Source: Patescibacteria group bacterium
Lineage (GTDB): Bacteria > Patescibacteriota > Patescibacteriia > XYB2-FULL-38-15
Assembly: GCA_018818855.1 (NCBI GenBank)
Contig: JAHIRI010000013.1
Span: 1-21,799 of the forward strand
Reading direction: 5' to 3'
DNA: 21,799 bases
Positions 13,259 to 20,251 of the stretch are shown piece by piece. The translations under genes and the position numbers were made by a program. The first letter of the stretch is position 1; the number at the start of each line of letters is the position of its first letter. The notes beneath the pieces were generated by a model. That model saw nothing but the letters and a program-made list of their open reading frames with translations. It made no database searches and was not told where the DNA came from.

Positions 13259-14023
13259 ATGGCTCAAATTATTTCTATTGTCAACCAAAAGGGTGGGGTG
13301 GGAAAAACAACGACGGCCGTTAATTTGGGCGCTTATTTGGCGCATCTCGGAAAGTTTGTTCTTCTTGTGGATATGGATCCGCAGGCCAATGCTACTTCCG
13401 GTCTTGGTATTGATCATCGTAATTTAGAAAAAGGAATTTATGAAGCCATTACCGGGGAGGCGGTATTTCGTGATATTGTTGTTAACACCCCCGTTCAAGG
13501 ATATAAAGTAGCGCCAGCCACAGTTTCTTTAGCTGGCGCAAATGTGGAATTGGTCGGCGCCGATCGGCGAGAATTTCGTCTGTACGACTCATTGCTCGAA
13601 GCGCGTCATGATTTTGATTATATTATTATTGATTGTCCGCCGTCACTCGGACTTTTGACAATAAATAGTTTAACTGCGGCCGATCACGTTTTTATTCCCG
13701 TTCAGGCGGAGTATTACGCCCTGGAAGGACTTGGCCAGTTACTTGAGACGATTAAACTCGTTCAGGATAATTTGAAACCTGATTTAAAAATTTTGGGAGC
13801 GGTTATTACCATGTTTGACAGCCGCGTTGGACTTTCAGACGCTATTTTGAAAGAACTGTATCAATATTTTCCAAATAAAATTTTTCGTTCAGTTATTCCA
13901 AGAAATATAAGGTTGGCGGAAGCTCCATCGCATGGTTTAACAATTTTACATTATGATGATAAAAGTAAGGGTGCTAAAGCCTACGAACGTCTCGCGCGGG
14001 AAATTTTAGAGTTTAGATTTTAA
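13259..14023 (+). CDS. parA: chromosome partitioning ATPase ParA (Soj family)
   Basis: A deviant-Walker P-loop ATPase that binds nucleoid DNA in its ATP form and moves ParB-bound origin regions. The 254-residue length is typical of chromosomal Soj. The Walker A box is KGGVGKTT at residues 11-18, with the signature lysine at 11. DMDPQANAT follows near residue 39 and the Walker B strand is YIIIDCPPSLG. PVQAEYYALEGL is the conserved family segment, and the C-terminus has RNIRLAEAPSHG. It lacks the N-terminal extra domain of plasmid P1-type ParA. parB lies 27 bases downstream. I see no obvious parS palindrome in this window. Confidence 0.96.
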   Translation: MAQIISIVNQKGGVGKTTTAVNLGAYLAHLGKFVLLVDMDPQANATSGLGIDHRNLEKGIYEAITGEAVFRDIVVNTPVQGYKVAPATVSLAGANVELVGADRREFRLYDSLLEARHDFDYIIIDCPPSLGLLTINSLTAADHVFIPVQAEYYALEGLGQLLETIKLVQDNLKPDLKILGAVITMFDSRVGLSDAILKELYQYFPNKIFRSVIPRNIRLAEAPSHGLTILHYDDKSKGAKAYERLAREILEFRF

Positions 14024-14050
14024 ACATTAACAATTGAAAAATTTTAATAT

Positions 14051-14905
14051 ATGTCATACGGTCTAGGTAGGGGGCTAAGTTCATTAATTCCTCCGAAAAA
14101 AATAATTCGGCCATTTTCTGAAGACGGGGCGCCGGCAGGTATCCGCCTGATTGATGTGCCCGTGAAAAATATTAGGCCTAATCCCAAACAGCCGCGCGAA
14201 GATTTTGGCTATCAGGATTTGGAGGATTTAATAAATTCCATAAAAGAGCATGGAATTTTGCAGCCGCTTGTTGTTACGAAAATTGACGGAGAAAATTATG
14301 AATTGATTGCCGGCGAACGTCGTTACCGCGCCGCGAAATTTTTAAATTTAAAAACCGTGCCGGCAATTGTCCGGACAGCCAAAGATCAGGAAAAATTGGA
14401 ATTAGCTTTGATTGAAAATATTCAAAGGAAAAACTTAAATCCGATTGAAGAGGCTAAAGCATTTCAGAGGTTGATGGATGAATTTAATCTGACCCAAGAA
14501 GAAGTGGCCCAAAGAATTGGGAAAAACCGGTCAACTATTGCTAATACTTTGCGCCTTCTTAATTTGCCAGAAGAAATTTTGCAAGCGCTCCGAAGCGGGA
14601 AAATAAAAGAAAGCCACGGTCGAACGCTTTTGTCTTTGCCCGACGAAAAAACGCAGTTAAAATATTTTTCTAAGATTTTGAAAAATGAGATGACTGTCCG
14701 TGATACGGAGAGTGCGGTAAGAAAAATAAAAGGAGTGAGGCAAAAAAAAGTTGATCCGGCGCTCGCAGCTAAAGAAGAATTACTCCGCAGTGTTTTTGGG
14801 ACAAAAGTGGAAATTAAAAAAAGAGGAAGTAAGGGTCAAATAGTCATTCATTTTTACAGCGACGAAGAATATGGCGATATAATTAGAAAGATTTCCAAGA
14901 GATAA
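14051..14905 (+). CDS. parB: chromosome partitioning protein ParB (Spo0J family)
   Basis: CTP-dependent DNA clamp that loads at parS and spreads, working with ParA and recruiting SMC. The 284 residues begin MSYGLGRGLSSLIP. The N-terminal CTP-binding domain holds NPKQPREDF, GILQPLVV and the GERRYRAA motif. LALIENIQRKNLNPIEEA leads to the helix-turn-helix segment LTQEEVAQRIGKNRSTIANTLRLLNLP, which contacts parS. The C-terminal dimer domain follows a basic linker (QIVIHFYSDEEYGDIIRKIS). It is co-directional with parA. The 21-base gap to the next small gene suggests that gene is in the same operon. Confidence 0.96.
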   Translation: MSYGLGRGLSSLIPPKKIIRPFSEDGAPAGIRLIDVPVKNIRPNPKQPREDFGYQDLEDLINSIKEHGILQPLVVTKIDGENYELIAGERRYRAAKFLNLKTVPAIVRTAKDQEKLELALIENIQRKNLNPIEEAKAFQRLMDEFNLTQEEVAQRIGKNRSTIANTLRLLNLPEEILQALRSGKIKESHGRTLLSLPDEKTQLKYFSKILKNEMTVRDTESAVRKIKGVRQKKVDPALAAKEELLRSVFGTKVEIKKRGSKGQIVIHFYSDEEYGDIIRKISKR

Positions 14906-14926
14906 TTTAAATCTTAGTTTAAATCT

Positions 14927-15262
14927 ATGGATCAACAAAAATCTTCGGTCGGCGTCGTTGTCGTGGCTATTGTGGTCACGGCGTTGGTGGTCGGCGGTGG
15001 TATGTATTGGTGGCAAACTTCAAAGGTTACTCCCCAAACAAACACTTACGAACAAATCGTAAAATTTAATTGTGAGCAAAGCGGCGGAGAATTTTCCGAA
15101 AGTAAATGTCAGTGTCAAGAAGAGCCAAAAGTTAACGGCGCACCGGCCTTCACTTATGGAGAAAGAGACGGTTACTGTGTAGATTCTTTCGGCACTCCAG
15201 GCGGAGACTTAGGAGAAACGGTAAAGAATCTTCAAGAATTTCAGATGTTAAAGAGTCAGTAA
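14927..15262 (+). CDS. small membrane-anchored Cys-containing protein
   Basis: A 111-residue protein of unknown function. A single N-terminal membrane segment (about residues 8-27, Val/Ala/Gly-rich) is followed by WW and an exported polar domain of about 80 residues. This domain has four cysteines (49, 61, 63, 84) with a CQC pair, suited to two disulfides or metal binding. The short N-terminal DQQK stretch suggests the N-terminus is inside. It lies 21 bases after parB and before the terminator, so it is the last gene of the parAB transcript; that does not by itself imply a role in partitioning. Confidence 0.75.
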   Translation: MDQQKSSVGVVVVAIVVTALVVGGGMYWWQTSKVTPQTNTYEQIVKFNCEQSGGEFSESKCQCQEEPKVNGAPAFTYGERDGYCVDSFGTPGGDLGETVKNLQEFQMLKSQ

Positions 15263-15276
15263 AATATCAAATTAAA

Positions 15277-15306
15277 AACTGCCCGGACGATTCCGGACAG
15301 TTTTAT
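15277..15306. terminator. two-way intrinsic terminator
   Basis: AACTGCCCGGA (15277-15287) pairs with TCCGGACAGTT (15292-15302) except one C-A mismatch, followed by TTTTATTATA on the plus strand. On the minus strand T-rich sequence follows as well. It separates the convergent parAB unit (+) and rel (-). Confidence 0.85.
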
Positions 15307-15319
15307 TATAGGGTACATT

Positions 15320-16786
15320 TTATTTTTTTGCTGCTCTCAAGCGGCTTTTTATTTTGTGTCGCGCGGCATTAGTTTTTACAAATTTCAGCCAATCGGCCGA
15401 GGGGGCTTTCCGGTTTTTATCAATTATAATTTCTACGACGTCGCCGCTTTGTAATTTTGTATCAATCTTTGCAATTTGTTCATTGATTTTGGCTCTGGTA
15501 CATTTATCTCCCAGATCACTATGCAGGGTGTAGGCAAAATCAATCGGCGTGGAATTTTCCGGTAAATCAATAACATCACCCTTCGGAGTAAAGACAAAAA
15601 TTCTGTTTTGAAAAACATCTATCTTCAACGCCTCAAGATATTTTTGATTTTCTTCAAGCTCTTTTTTCCATTTAGTAAGCTCTCTCACCCATTTTAAATC
15701 TTTTGAAACCGGCATTGAGCCGCGTTCATCATAATACCAATGGGAAGCGATACCATACTCAGCTTCTTCGTGTATTTTTTTAGTTCTAATTTGAAATTCA
15801 ACTATTTCTCCATCGTCGCAAAAAACAGTGGTGTGGAGAGATTGATAACCGTTTGGTTTTGGTTGGGCAATGTAGTCTTTAATGCGGCCCTTGAGAGGCT
15901 TCCATAATTGATGAATAATTCCCAAAACCGTATAACACTCGGCTACTGTTTCCACGATGACCCGAAGAGCAACTAGATCATAAATTTTTGAAAGATCTTC
16001 ATATCCCTTCTGTTGTAATTTTTTATGGATGCTCCAGAGGCGTTTTGTCCGGCCGTGGATTGAATAAACTTTTATTCTTTGCGGAGAAAATTGGCCCGCA
16101 GATTTTAAAAGTTTTATTCTTACTTTTTTCAAATATTCTTCTTTGGCCTTATAGCGCGGAGTAACTTCTTTTTTTAATTTTTCAAATTCTTTTGGATAAA
16201 GATATGGAAAAGATAAATCTTCAAGCCGTCCTTTGATTTCGCCCATGCCGAGGCGGTTGGCAATCGGGGCATAAATTTCCATTGTCTCCATGGCAATGCG
16301 TTTTTGTTTTGATGAAGGTTGGGCGCCAAGGGTTTCCAGATTGTGCAGCCGGTCGGCGAATTTTATGAAAATAACCCGGACATCAGCGGCCATGGCTACA
16401 AACATTTTCCGCAAATTTTCCAAATACCGTTCCATGCCGCGGTATTTTATTTTTCCAAGTTTGGTAATGCCGCGCACCATGAAAGCCACTTCTTCACCGA
16501 AATTATGTTTGATTTCCCGGAGAGCAGTTTCGGGATTTTCCGAGCGAGTTTCTTCGGGAATGTCGTGGAGCAATCCGGCGATGATAATGTCTTGGTTCAG
16601 TTTCATTTCCGCCAAATTCATAGCCGTGGCAAGAGGGTGGCTAATATATGGTTCGCCGGAAAGTCGCTTCTGACCGCTATGCGCTTTTTTAGCGTATTCA
16701 AAAGCAAGGCGGACCAAATCCAGATCGGCGTTTGGCGCGTAAAATTTGATTTTTTGAATTAAGTCGTCAATGGTGATCATATGCAC
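15320..16786 (-). CDS. rel: RelA/SpoT-family (p)ppGpp enzyme, short form
   Basis: Stringent-response enzyme. The 488 residues contain an HD hydrolase domain (H50, HD at 74-75, DRLHN near 145), a synthetase domain (YDLVALRVIV, RIKD at about 301-304, then PNGYQSLHTT and EFQIRT) and a TGS domain from about residue 395 (RIFVFTPKGDVIDLP). The protein ends right after TGS with ADWLKFVKTNAARHKIKSRLRAAKK split over the last helix. The helical, zinc-finger and ACT domains of long Rel (about 700 residues or more) are absent, so ribosome-dependent control must differ. The RxKD form of the synthetase loop is typical of bifunctional Rel. The HD motif reads HDIPEET: Glu79 stands where most hydrolases have Asp (HDxxED). 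ATG codons at 16786 and 16780 are both possible starts. Confidence 0.93.
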   Translation of the reverse strand: MHMITIDDLIQKIKFYAPNADLDLVRLAFEYAKKAHSGQKRLSGEPYISHPLATAMNLAEMKLNQDIIIAGLLHDIPEETRSENPETALREIKHNFGEEVAFMVRGITKLGKIKYRGMERYLENLRKMFVAMAADVRVIFIKFADRLHNLETLGAQPSSKQKRIAMETMEIYAPIANRLGMGEIKGRLEDLSFPYLYPKEFEKLKKEVTPRYKAKEEYLKKVRIKLLKSAGQFSPQRIKVYSIHGRTKRLWSIHKKLQQKGYEDLSKIYDLVALRVIVETVAECYTVLGIIHQLWKPLKGRIKDYIAQPKPNGYQSLHTTVFCDDGEIVEFQIRTKKIHEEAEYGIASHWYYDERGSMPVSKDLKWVRELTKWKKELEENQKYLEALKIDVFQNRIFVFTPKGDVIDLPENSTPIDFAYTLHSDLGDKCTRAKINEQIAKIDTKLQSGDVVEIIIDKNRKAPSADWLKFVKTNAARHKIKSRLRAAKK

Positions 16787-16828
16787 GATATTAAGTTTAA
16801 ATGAAAAGAGGCGATTTGTAAATAACCC

Positions 16829-16857
16829 TTGACAGATTGTTTTAAATATGTTAATAT
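16829..16857 (+). promoter_or_regulatory. near-consensus promoter of a short RNA
   Basis: Perfect TTGACA (16829-16834), 17 bases, TAATAT (16852-16857). The predicted start is about 16864. It points away from rel and leads into an approximately 90-base unit closed by a terminator at 16924-16957. Confidence 0.75.
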
Positions 16858-16863
16858 ATTATC

Positions 16864-16957
16864 GTGATGTTAGGAAAGTCCTTTGCCCCACTAACGTGAG
16901 ATAGAGGACCAACCCCAAATCAGAAACACCCCGGCGCAAGCCGGGGTGTTTATTTTG
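16864..16957 (+). ncRNA. short terminated transcript, possible leader RNA
   Basis: About 95 bases between a strong promoter and a strong terminator. GTCCT (16878-16882) pairs with AGGAC (16905-16909) around CAC/GTG. The first ATG (16867) lies 3 bases after the expected transcription start and opens a 10-codon frame (MLGKSFAPLT, stop 16897-16899), so the unit could be a leaderless peptide gene or an attenuator-like leader. A small regulatory RNA is equally possible. I cannot match it to a known family. Confidence 0.55.
16924..16957 (+). terminator. strong intrinsic terminator
   Basis: AAACACCCCGGC (16924-16935) pairs perfectly with GCCGGGGTGTTT (16940-16951) around GCAA, followed by ATTTTG. 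It closes the short transcript from the promoter at 16829-16857. Confidence 0.9.
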
Positions 16958-16960
16958 TTT

Positions 16961-17009
16961 GGAGGCCTGCCTTTAGGCAGAGACTGGCTCGCCCTAAAGG
17001 GCGGTCTCC
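16961..17009. repeat. 49-bp imperfect palindromic element
   Basis: GGAGGCC (16961-16967) and GGTCTCC (17003-17009) form an outer stem with one G-T pair. Inside are two hairpins, CTGCC-TTTA-GGCAG (16967-16980) and CGCCC-TAAA-GGGCG (16990-17003), whose loops are complementary to each other. The whole segment is also nearly identical to its own reverse complement. This is typical of a dispersed REP-like element. Confidence 0.7.
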
Positions 17010-17052
17010 AAAATTGTTTTTTCTCAAAAATTGTGTTTTAATAAATGCGGCG

Positions 17053-17118
17053 GGGTCCGAGCGACCACCCTAGCATCACCATTGGTTTAGGGGTTTGGGT
17101 CCGTCTCGGCCCTGTCTT
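17053..17118 (+). other. GC-rich stem-loop with trailing T-run
   Basis: GGG-T-CCGAG (17053-17061) pairs with CTCGG-CCC (17105-17112) with one bulged T. Inside, CCCTA (17068-17072) pairs with TAGGG (17088-17092). The sequence TGTCTTTTTG follows. It could be a terminator or part of another small RNA; I see no promoter directly before it. With 16961-17009 it accounts for most of the 405-base gene-free stretch between rel and the next gene. Confidence 0.45.
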
Positions 17119-17123
17119 TTTGT

Positions 17124-17154
17124 TTGACAAAATCAGAGAGAGAGAGAGTACTGT
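17124..17154 (+). promoter_or_regulatory. possible promoter with (AG)7 spacer repeat
   Basis: Perfect TTGACA (17124-17129) and a weak TACTGT (17149-17154) are 19 bases apart. The spacer contains seven AG units (17135-17148). Loss of one unit would give the optimal 17-base spacing. GGAGGAG (17162-17168) lies downstream but 23 bases before the ATG at 17192. Confidence 0.4.
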
Positions 17155-17191
17155 AGGAAGTGGAGGAGCTAATTATTATTTTTTTAAATTT

Positions 17192-17827
17192 ATGCCGGAA
17201 AGAGAAATGTCGCCGGATGTGGCGAAAGAAAAAAACAAGGTGGCGGCGGCTGTAGAAATTATCAAGCCACGGCTTTTTGAATATTTCCAACAAGGGAGAT
17301 TTATAGAAAATCCCGTTGTTCGTTGGAAATTTAGAAAGGAAGAAGGTCGGGCGGGACAAGAAGCACTTCTGGCTCTTCCAGAGTATTCCGAGCCAGATGA
17401 TGATTTTAACCCTGGTTTTGGCAAAGATCAAGGTGTAGTCTCTAATATAATAATTTTAGAAGATGAAATTGATGTTCCGGGATCAGCGACAAAGGGTGGA
17501 AAGGGTTGGAGAAGGTTATGCCTTGATGAATCAGGTAATTGGAACATAATAACTTATAGTCATATTTCGAACGAGGATGCAAAAAAATTGGGGTGGGATT
17601 ATACTGATTATTTTGAGGTAGAAGCACCACATCTAACCTCAGATCAAGCCGGCAGCCGTTTTGGGATTCAGAGAGTAACAGAGGGTTTAATAAATGTAGC
17701 GAAAGAGAGATTGGAAAGTGAAGAACGCGGAGTAAGAGGCCTAAGCGGAAAAGAAGAGCAGCGATTTGATGAGTACGTGAAAAATTTTAAATTAGCTATA
17801 AAAGAATTAGAAGGGTTGGTTGGATAA
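17192..17827 (+). CDS. unrecognised protein, 211 aa
   Basis: A soluble, acidic protein of unknown family. The N-terminal third is helical and charged (PDVAKEKNKVAAAVEIIKPRLFEYF). The middle is beta-rich with Gly/Asp turns and tryptophans (VVSNIIILEDEIDVPGS, GWRRLCLDESGNWNIITYSHI). The C-terminus is a long charged helix (VTEGLINVAKERLESEERG and EEQRFDEYVKNFKLAIKEL). There is no signal peptide, membrane segment or metal motif. The frame is open upstream to an ATG at 17045, but that extension would cross a GC-rich stem-loop, a -35-like site and the AG repeat and reads as unnatural protein. ATG 17192 is preferred with moderate confidence. It is flanked by small RNA and palindromic elements and looks monocistronic. 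Confidence 0.75.
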   Translation: MPEREMSPDVAKEKNKVAAAVEIIKPRLFEYFQQGRFIENPVVRWKFRKEEGRAGQEALLALPEYSEPDDDFNPGFGKDQGVVSNIIILEDEIDVPGSATKGGKGWRRLCLDESGNWNIITYSHISNEDAKKLGWDYTDYFEVEAPHLTSDQAGSRFGIQRVTEGLINVAKERLESEERGVRGLSGKEEQRFDEYVKNFKLAIKELEGLVG

Positions 17828-17852
17828 AAATTTTAAAAAATTATTTAAATAA

Positions 17853-17882
17853 AAATACCCCGGCGGAGGCCGAGGTGTTTTT
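17853..17882. terminator. intrinsic terminator after the unknown gene
   Basis: ACCCCGGC (17857-17864) pairs with GCCGAGGT (17869-17876) with one C-A mismatch, extended by A-T pairs, and is followed by a T-run (17878-17882). The A-run on the left gives a T-run on the minus strand, so it may also end the topA transcript. Confidence 0.8.
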
Positions 17883-17888
17883 GTATAT

Positions 17889-17952
17889 CATTGCGAGGAG
17901 CGGAGCAACGCGGTAATCCTACCGACGAGATTGCTTCGCTACGCTCACAATG
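17889..17952. repeat. 64-bp dispersed palindromic repeat
   Basis: CATTGCGAG... at 17889 and ...CTCACAATG ending at 17952 form a long imperfect inverted repeat (CATTGCGAG-GAGCG versus CGCT-ACGCTCACAATG; GGTAATC versus GATTGC). It is of the CATTGCGAG/CTCGCAATG type of intergenic repeat seen in many uncultured bacteria (recalled, not searched). It lies 9 bases beyond the topA stop. Confidence 0.65.
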
Positions 17953-17961
17953 ACGAAAAGT

Positions 17962-20232
17962 TTAGGATGACGCTGTGTTTTCTTTTTTGAAATGACATTC
18001 CTTGTTTGAGCAAACAACCGTGTCGCCCTTTCCATAGACGAGCAAACTTCCACATTTGGGACATTTTTCGCCGGTTGGTTTTGACCAGAGGGCGAATTTA
18101 CAATTTGGATATTGGTTGCAGGAATAAAATGTTCGGCCGCGTTTAGAACGCCGTTCCACAATTTCTCCCTTGGGGGGTAGTGAAACCCCGGCGGGGGTTC
18201 TACTACCCTCCTTGCCGCATTCAGGACAGGGGACGCCGGTTGATTTTAAAAGCGGCTTCATATTTTTGCAATCAGGATATTTTGAACAGGATAAAAATTT
18301 TCCAAAACGGCCGTGCTTTATAACCATGGGCGCGCCGCATTTGTCGCAAACTTCATTTGTTGTTTCCGGCTCCGGCGGGCCGCCGTCCGGCGTCCCCAGA
18401 GATTTGATATTTCGGCATTTTGGAAAACCGCTGCAAGCTAAAAATTTTCCATAGCGGCCAGTTTTAATTACCATTTGCGAGCCGCACTTTTCACAAACCT
18501 CTTCGGTCGGCTCCTCGGCCTTGCTGACTTCTTTATACTTTTGATCCAGATTTTCTTTGAATGGCATATAGAAATCTTTAATTACGGGAACCCATTTCTT
18601 TTTTCCTTCGGCGATTTCATCCAGGTCGTCTTCCATGTGCGCCGTGAATTTATAATCAACAATCTGGGGAAAATGCTCTACTAAAAGATCATTTACCGTG
18701 AAGGCGATTTCGGTTGGTTTTAGTCTTCGGCCTTCGATTTTCTCTACATAACCGCGGTCAATAATTGTGGAAATTGTCGGGGCGTAAGTTGACGGCCGGC
18801 CAATGCCGTATTCTTCAAGAGTTTTGACGAGCGAGGCGTCGGAATATCGCGCCGGCGGTTCGGTAAAATGTTGGTTTGGGTTTAATTTTAATAATTCTAA
18901 AAGTTCTTTTAGTTTAAAAACCGGCAAAATAGTTTCCTGGCTTGTTCCGTAAACTTTTAAGAATCCGTCAAATTTAATTGTTAAACCGTTGGCGCGGAAA
19001 GTGTAAAGATTTTTTTCGCCAGTTTTTTCTGCGGCAATATCAACGGCCGTGCCGATAAGCGCTGCGTCGGACATTTGTGAAGCCATGGCCCGCCGCCAAA
19101 TTAAATTATAAAGTTTATATTGATGATCATCCAAATACGGGCGGACGGATTCCGGATCGCGGCCGGCTTCAGTTGGGCGGATCGCCTCGTGGGCTTCCTG
19201 CGCCAGTTTTGATTTAGTGGTGAATCGTTTGGGGGATTTTGGTAAATATTTTTCGCCAAAAGATTTTTTAAGATATGAACGCGCCTCAGTTAAGAATTTC
19301 TCCGCAAGATTTACCGAGTCTGTTCTCATGTAGGTAATTAAACCAATTGATCCTTCGCTTCCCAAATCTATGCCTTCATATAATTGTTGGGCTATCATCA
19401 TTGTTTGCTTTGCGGAAAAACCCAAACGTCGGTTAGCATCTTGCTGCAGGGTTGAAGTAATAAAAGGCGGCGGCGCGGTACGCTTGGTTTCTTTTTCTTC
19501 AATATTTCCGACGCGGTAATTTCTCCCGTCTAAATCTTTCAAAATTTTGTCTGCCTCGCCTTTTGATTTGATAGAAAATTTTTCTAAAACATCATCATTG
19601 ATTTTATTCAATTTCGCGGAAAATTTTTCCTCACTATTTTCTTTTTGAAAATCTCCTTCAATATTCCAATATTCTTCTGGGATAAATTTTTGAATTTCTC
19701 TTTCGCGTTCAACAATCAAGCGAACAGCAACGGATTGAACGCGGCCGGCGGAAAGTCCTTTGGCGACTTTTCTCCAAAGAAATGGTGAAAGTTCATAACC
19801 AACCAGGCGATCTAAAACACGGCGGGCCTGCTGGGCGTCAACCATATTTAAATCAATGTCACGAGGATTTTCCAGGGCTTTTAAGATGGCATCTTTTGTA
19901 ATTTCATGAAAAGCAATCCGGCGGGTTTTCTCCGGCTTAGGTTTTAAAATTTGTGCTAAATGCCAGGCAATGGCTTCCCCTTCGCGGTCTTCGTCAGATG
20001 CGAAGTAAATCAGTTTGGCTTTTGCCGCTATTTTTTTTAAGTCAGTGACAATTTTTTGATTTTTTCGCGGGACGACATAGTGTGGCGCAAAATTATGTTC
20101 AATATCAATGCCCATCTCCTTTTGGGGGAGATCGCGAAGGTGTCCGAAAGAAGACTTTATTTGAAAGTCCTTGCCTAAAAATTTTGAAATTGTTTTGGCC
20201 TTTGTTGGAGACTCGACAATAACTAAATTCAT
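17962..20232 (-). CDS. topA: DNA topoisomerase I
   Basis: Type IA topoisomerase that relaxes negative supercoils through a 5'-phosphotyrosine intermediate. Of 756 residues, the N-terminal TOPRIM domain has Glu8 in VIVESPTKAK and the acidic DEDREGEA (80-87). The catalytic Tyr301 lies in GLITYMRTDS, and EEYGIGRPSTYAPTIS is the conserved core motif. Four C-terminal zinc ribbons follow: C580/583/600/606, C629/632/649/655, C669/672/705/711 and C724/727/741/746. Ribbon 3 has 32 residues between its inner cysteines, against 16 in ribbons 1 and 2; the excess (GSRTPAGVSLPPK, about 676-688) is encoded by a palindromic insertion at 18172-18211. topA follows dprA after 19 bases and is probably co-transcribed with it. 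Confidence 0.97.
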   Translation of the reverse strand: MNLVIVESPTKAKTISKFLGKDFQIKSSFGHLRDLPQKEMGIDIEHNFAPHYVVPRKNQKIVTDLKKIAAKAKLIYFASDEDREGEAIAWHLAQILKPKPEKTRRIAFHEITKDAILKALENPRDIDLNMVDAQQARRVLDRLVGYELSPFLWRKVAKGLSAGRVQSVAVRLIVEREREIQKFIPEEYWNIEGDFQKENSEEKFSAKLNKINDDVLEKFSIKSKGEADKILKDLDGRNYRVGNIEEKETKRTAPPPFITSTLQQDANRRLGFSAKQTMMIAQQLYEGIDLGSEGSIGLITYMRTDSVNLAEKFLTEARSYLKKSFGEKYLPKSPKRFTTKSKLAQEAHEAIRPTEAGRDPESVRPYLDDHQYKLYNLIWRRAMASQMSDAALIGTAVDIAAEKTGEKNLYTFRANGLTIKFDGFLKVYGTSQETILPVFKLKELLELLKLNPNQHFTEPPARYSDASLVKTLEEYGIGRPSTYAPTISTIIDRGYVEKIEGRRLKPTEIAFTVNDLLVEHFPQIVDYKFTAHMEDDLDEIAEGKKKWVPVIKDFYMPFKENLDQKYKEVSKAEEPTEEVCEKCGSQMVIKTGRYGKFLACSGFPKCRNIKSLGTPDGGPPEPETTNEVCDKCGAPMVIKHGRFGKFLSCSKYPDCKNMKPLLKSTGVPCPECGKEGSRTPAGVSLPPKGEIVERRSKRGRTFYSCNQYPNCKFALWSKPTGEKCPKCGSLLVYGKGDTVVCSNKECHFKKENTASS
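18172..18211. repeat. palindromic element inside topA
   Basis: GGGTAGT (18175-18181) pairs with ACTACCC (18202-18208), and AACCCC (18184-18189) with GGGGTT (18194-18199) around GGCG; flanking G/C pairs extend the stem. The 40-bp dyad keeps the topA frame open and adds about 13 residues between the second and third cysteines of zinc ribbon 3. Confidence 0.75.
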
Positions 20233-20251
20233 AAATAATAGTTTTTTTGGT

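Noticed and set aside
13172..15319. parS sites near parAB
   Set aside because: No TGTTTCACGTGAAACA-like palindrome was seen in this region or in the rest of the window by eye.
16290..16762. Plus-strand open frames across rel (and similar frames opposite other genes)
   Set aside because: They are antisense shadows of well-supported genes with no start signals or recognisable products.
16788..16816. Promoter for rel on the minus strand
   Set aside because: A TAATAT hexamer lies near the start codon, but no acceptable -35 is found at 16-18 bases.
16872..16880. GGAAAGTCC resembling the P4 segment of RNase P RNA, with CAGAAA 45 bases later
   Set aside because: The unit is only about 95 bases and lacks the other conserved RNase P regions; the matches are short enough to be chance.
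17045..17191. Upstream ATG extension of the unknown 211-residue protein
   Set aside because: The extension covers a GC-rich stem-loop, a -35-like site and the AG repeat and does not resemble protein sequence; kept only as an alternative.
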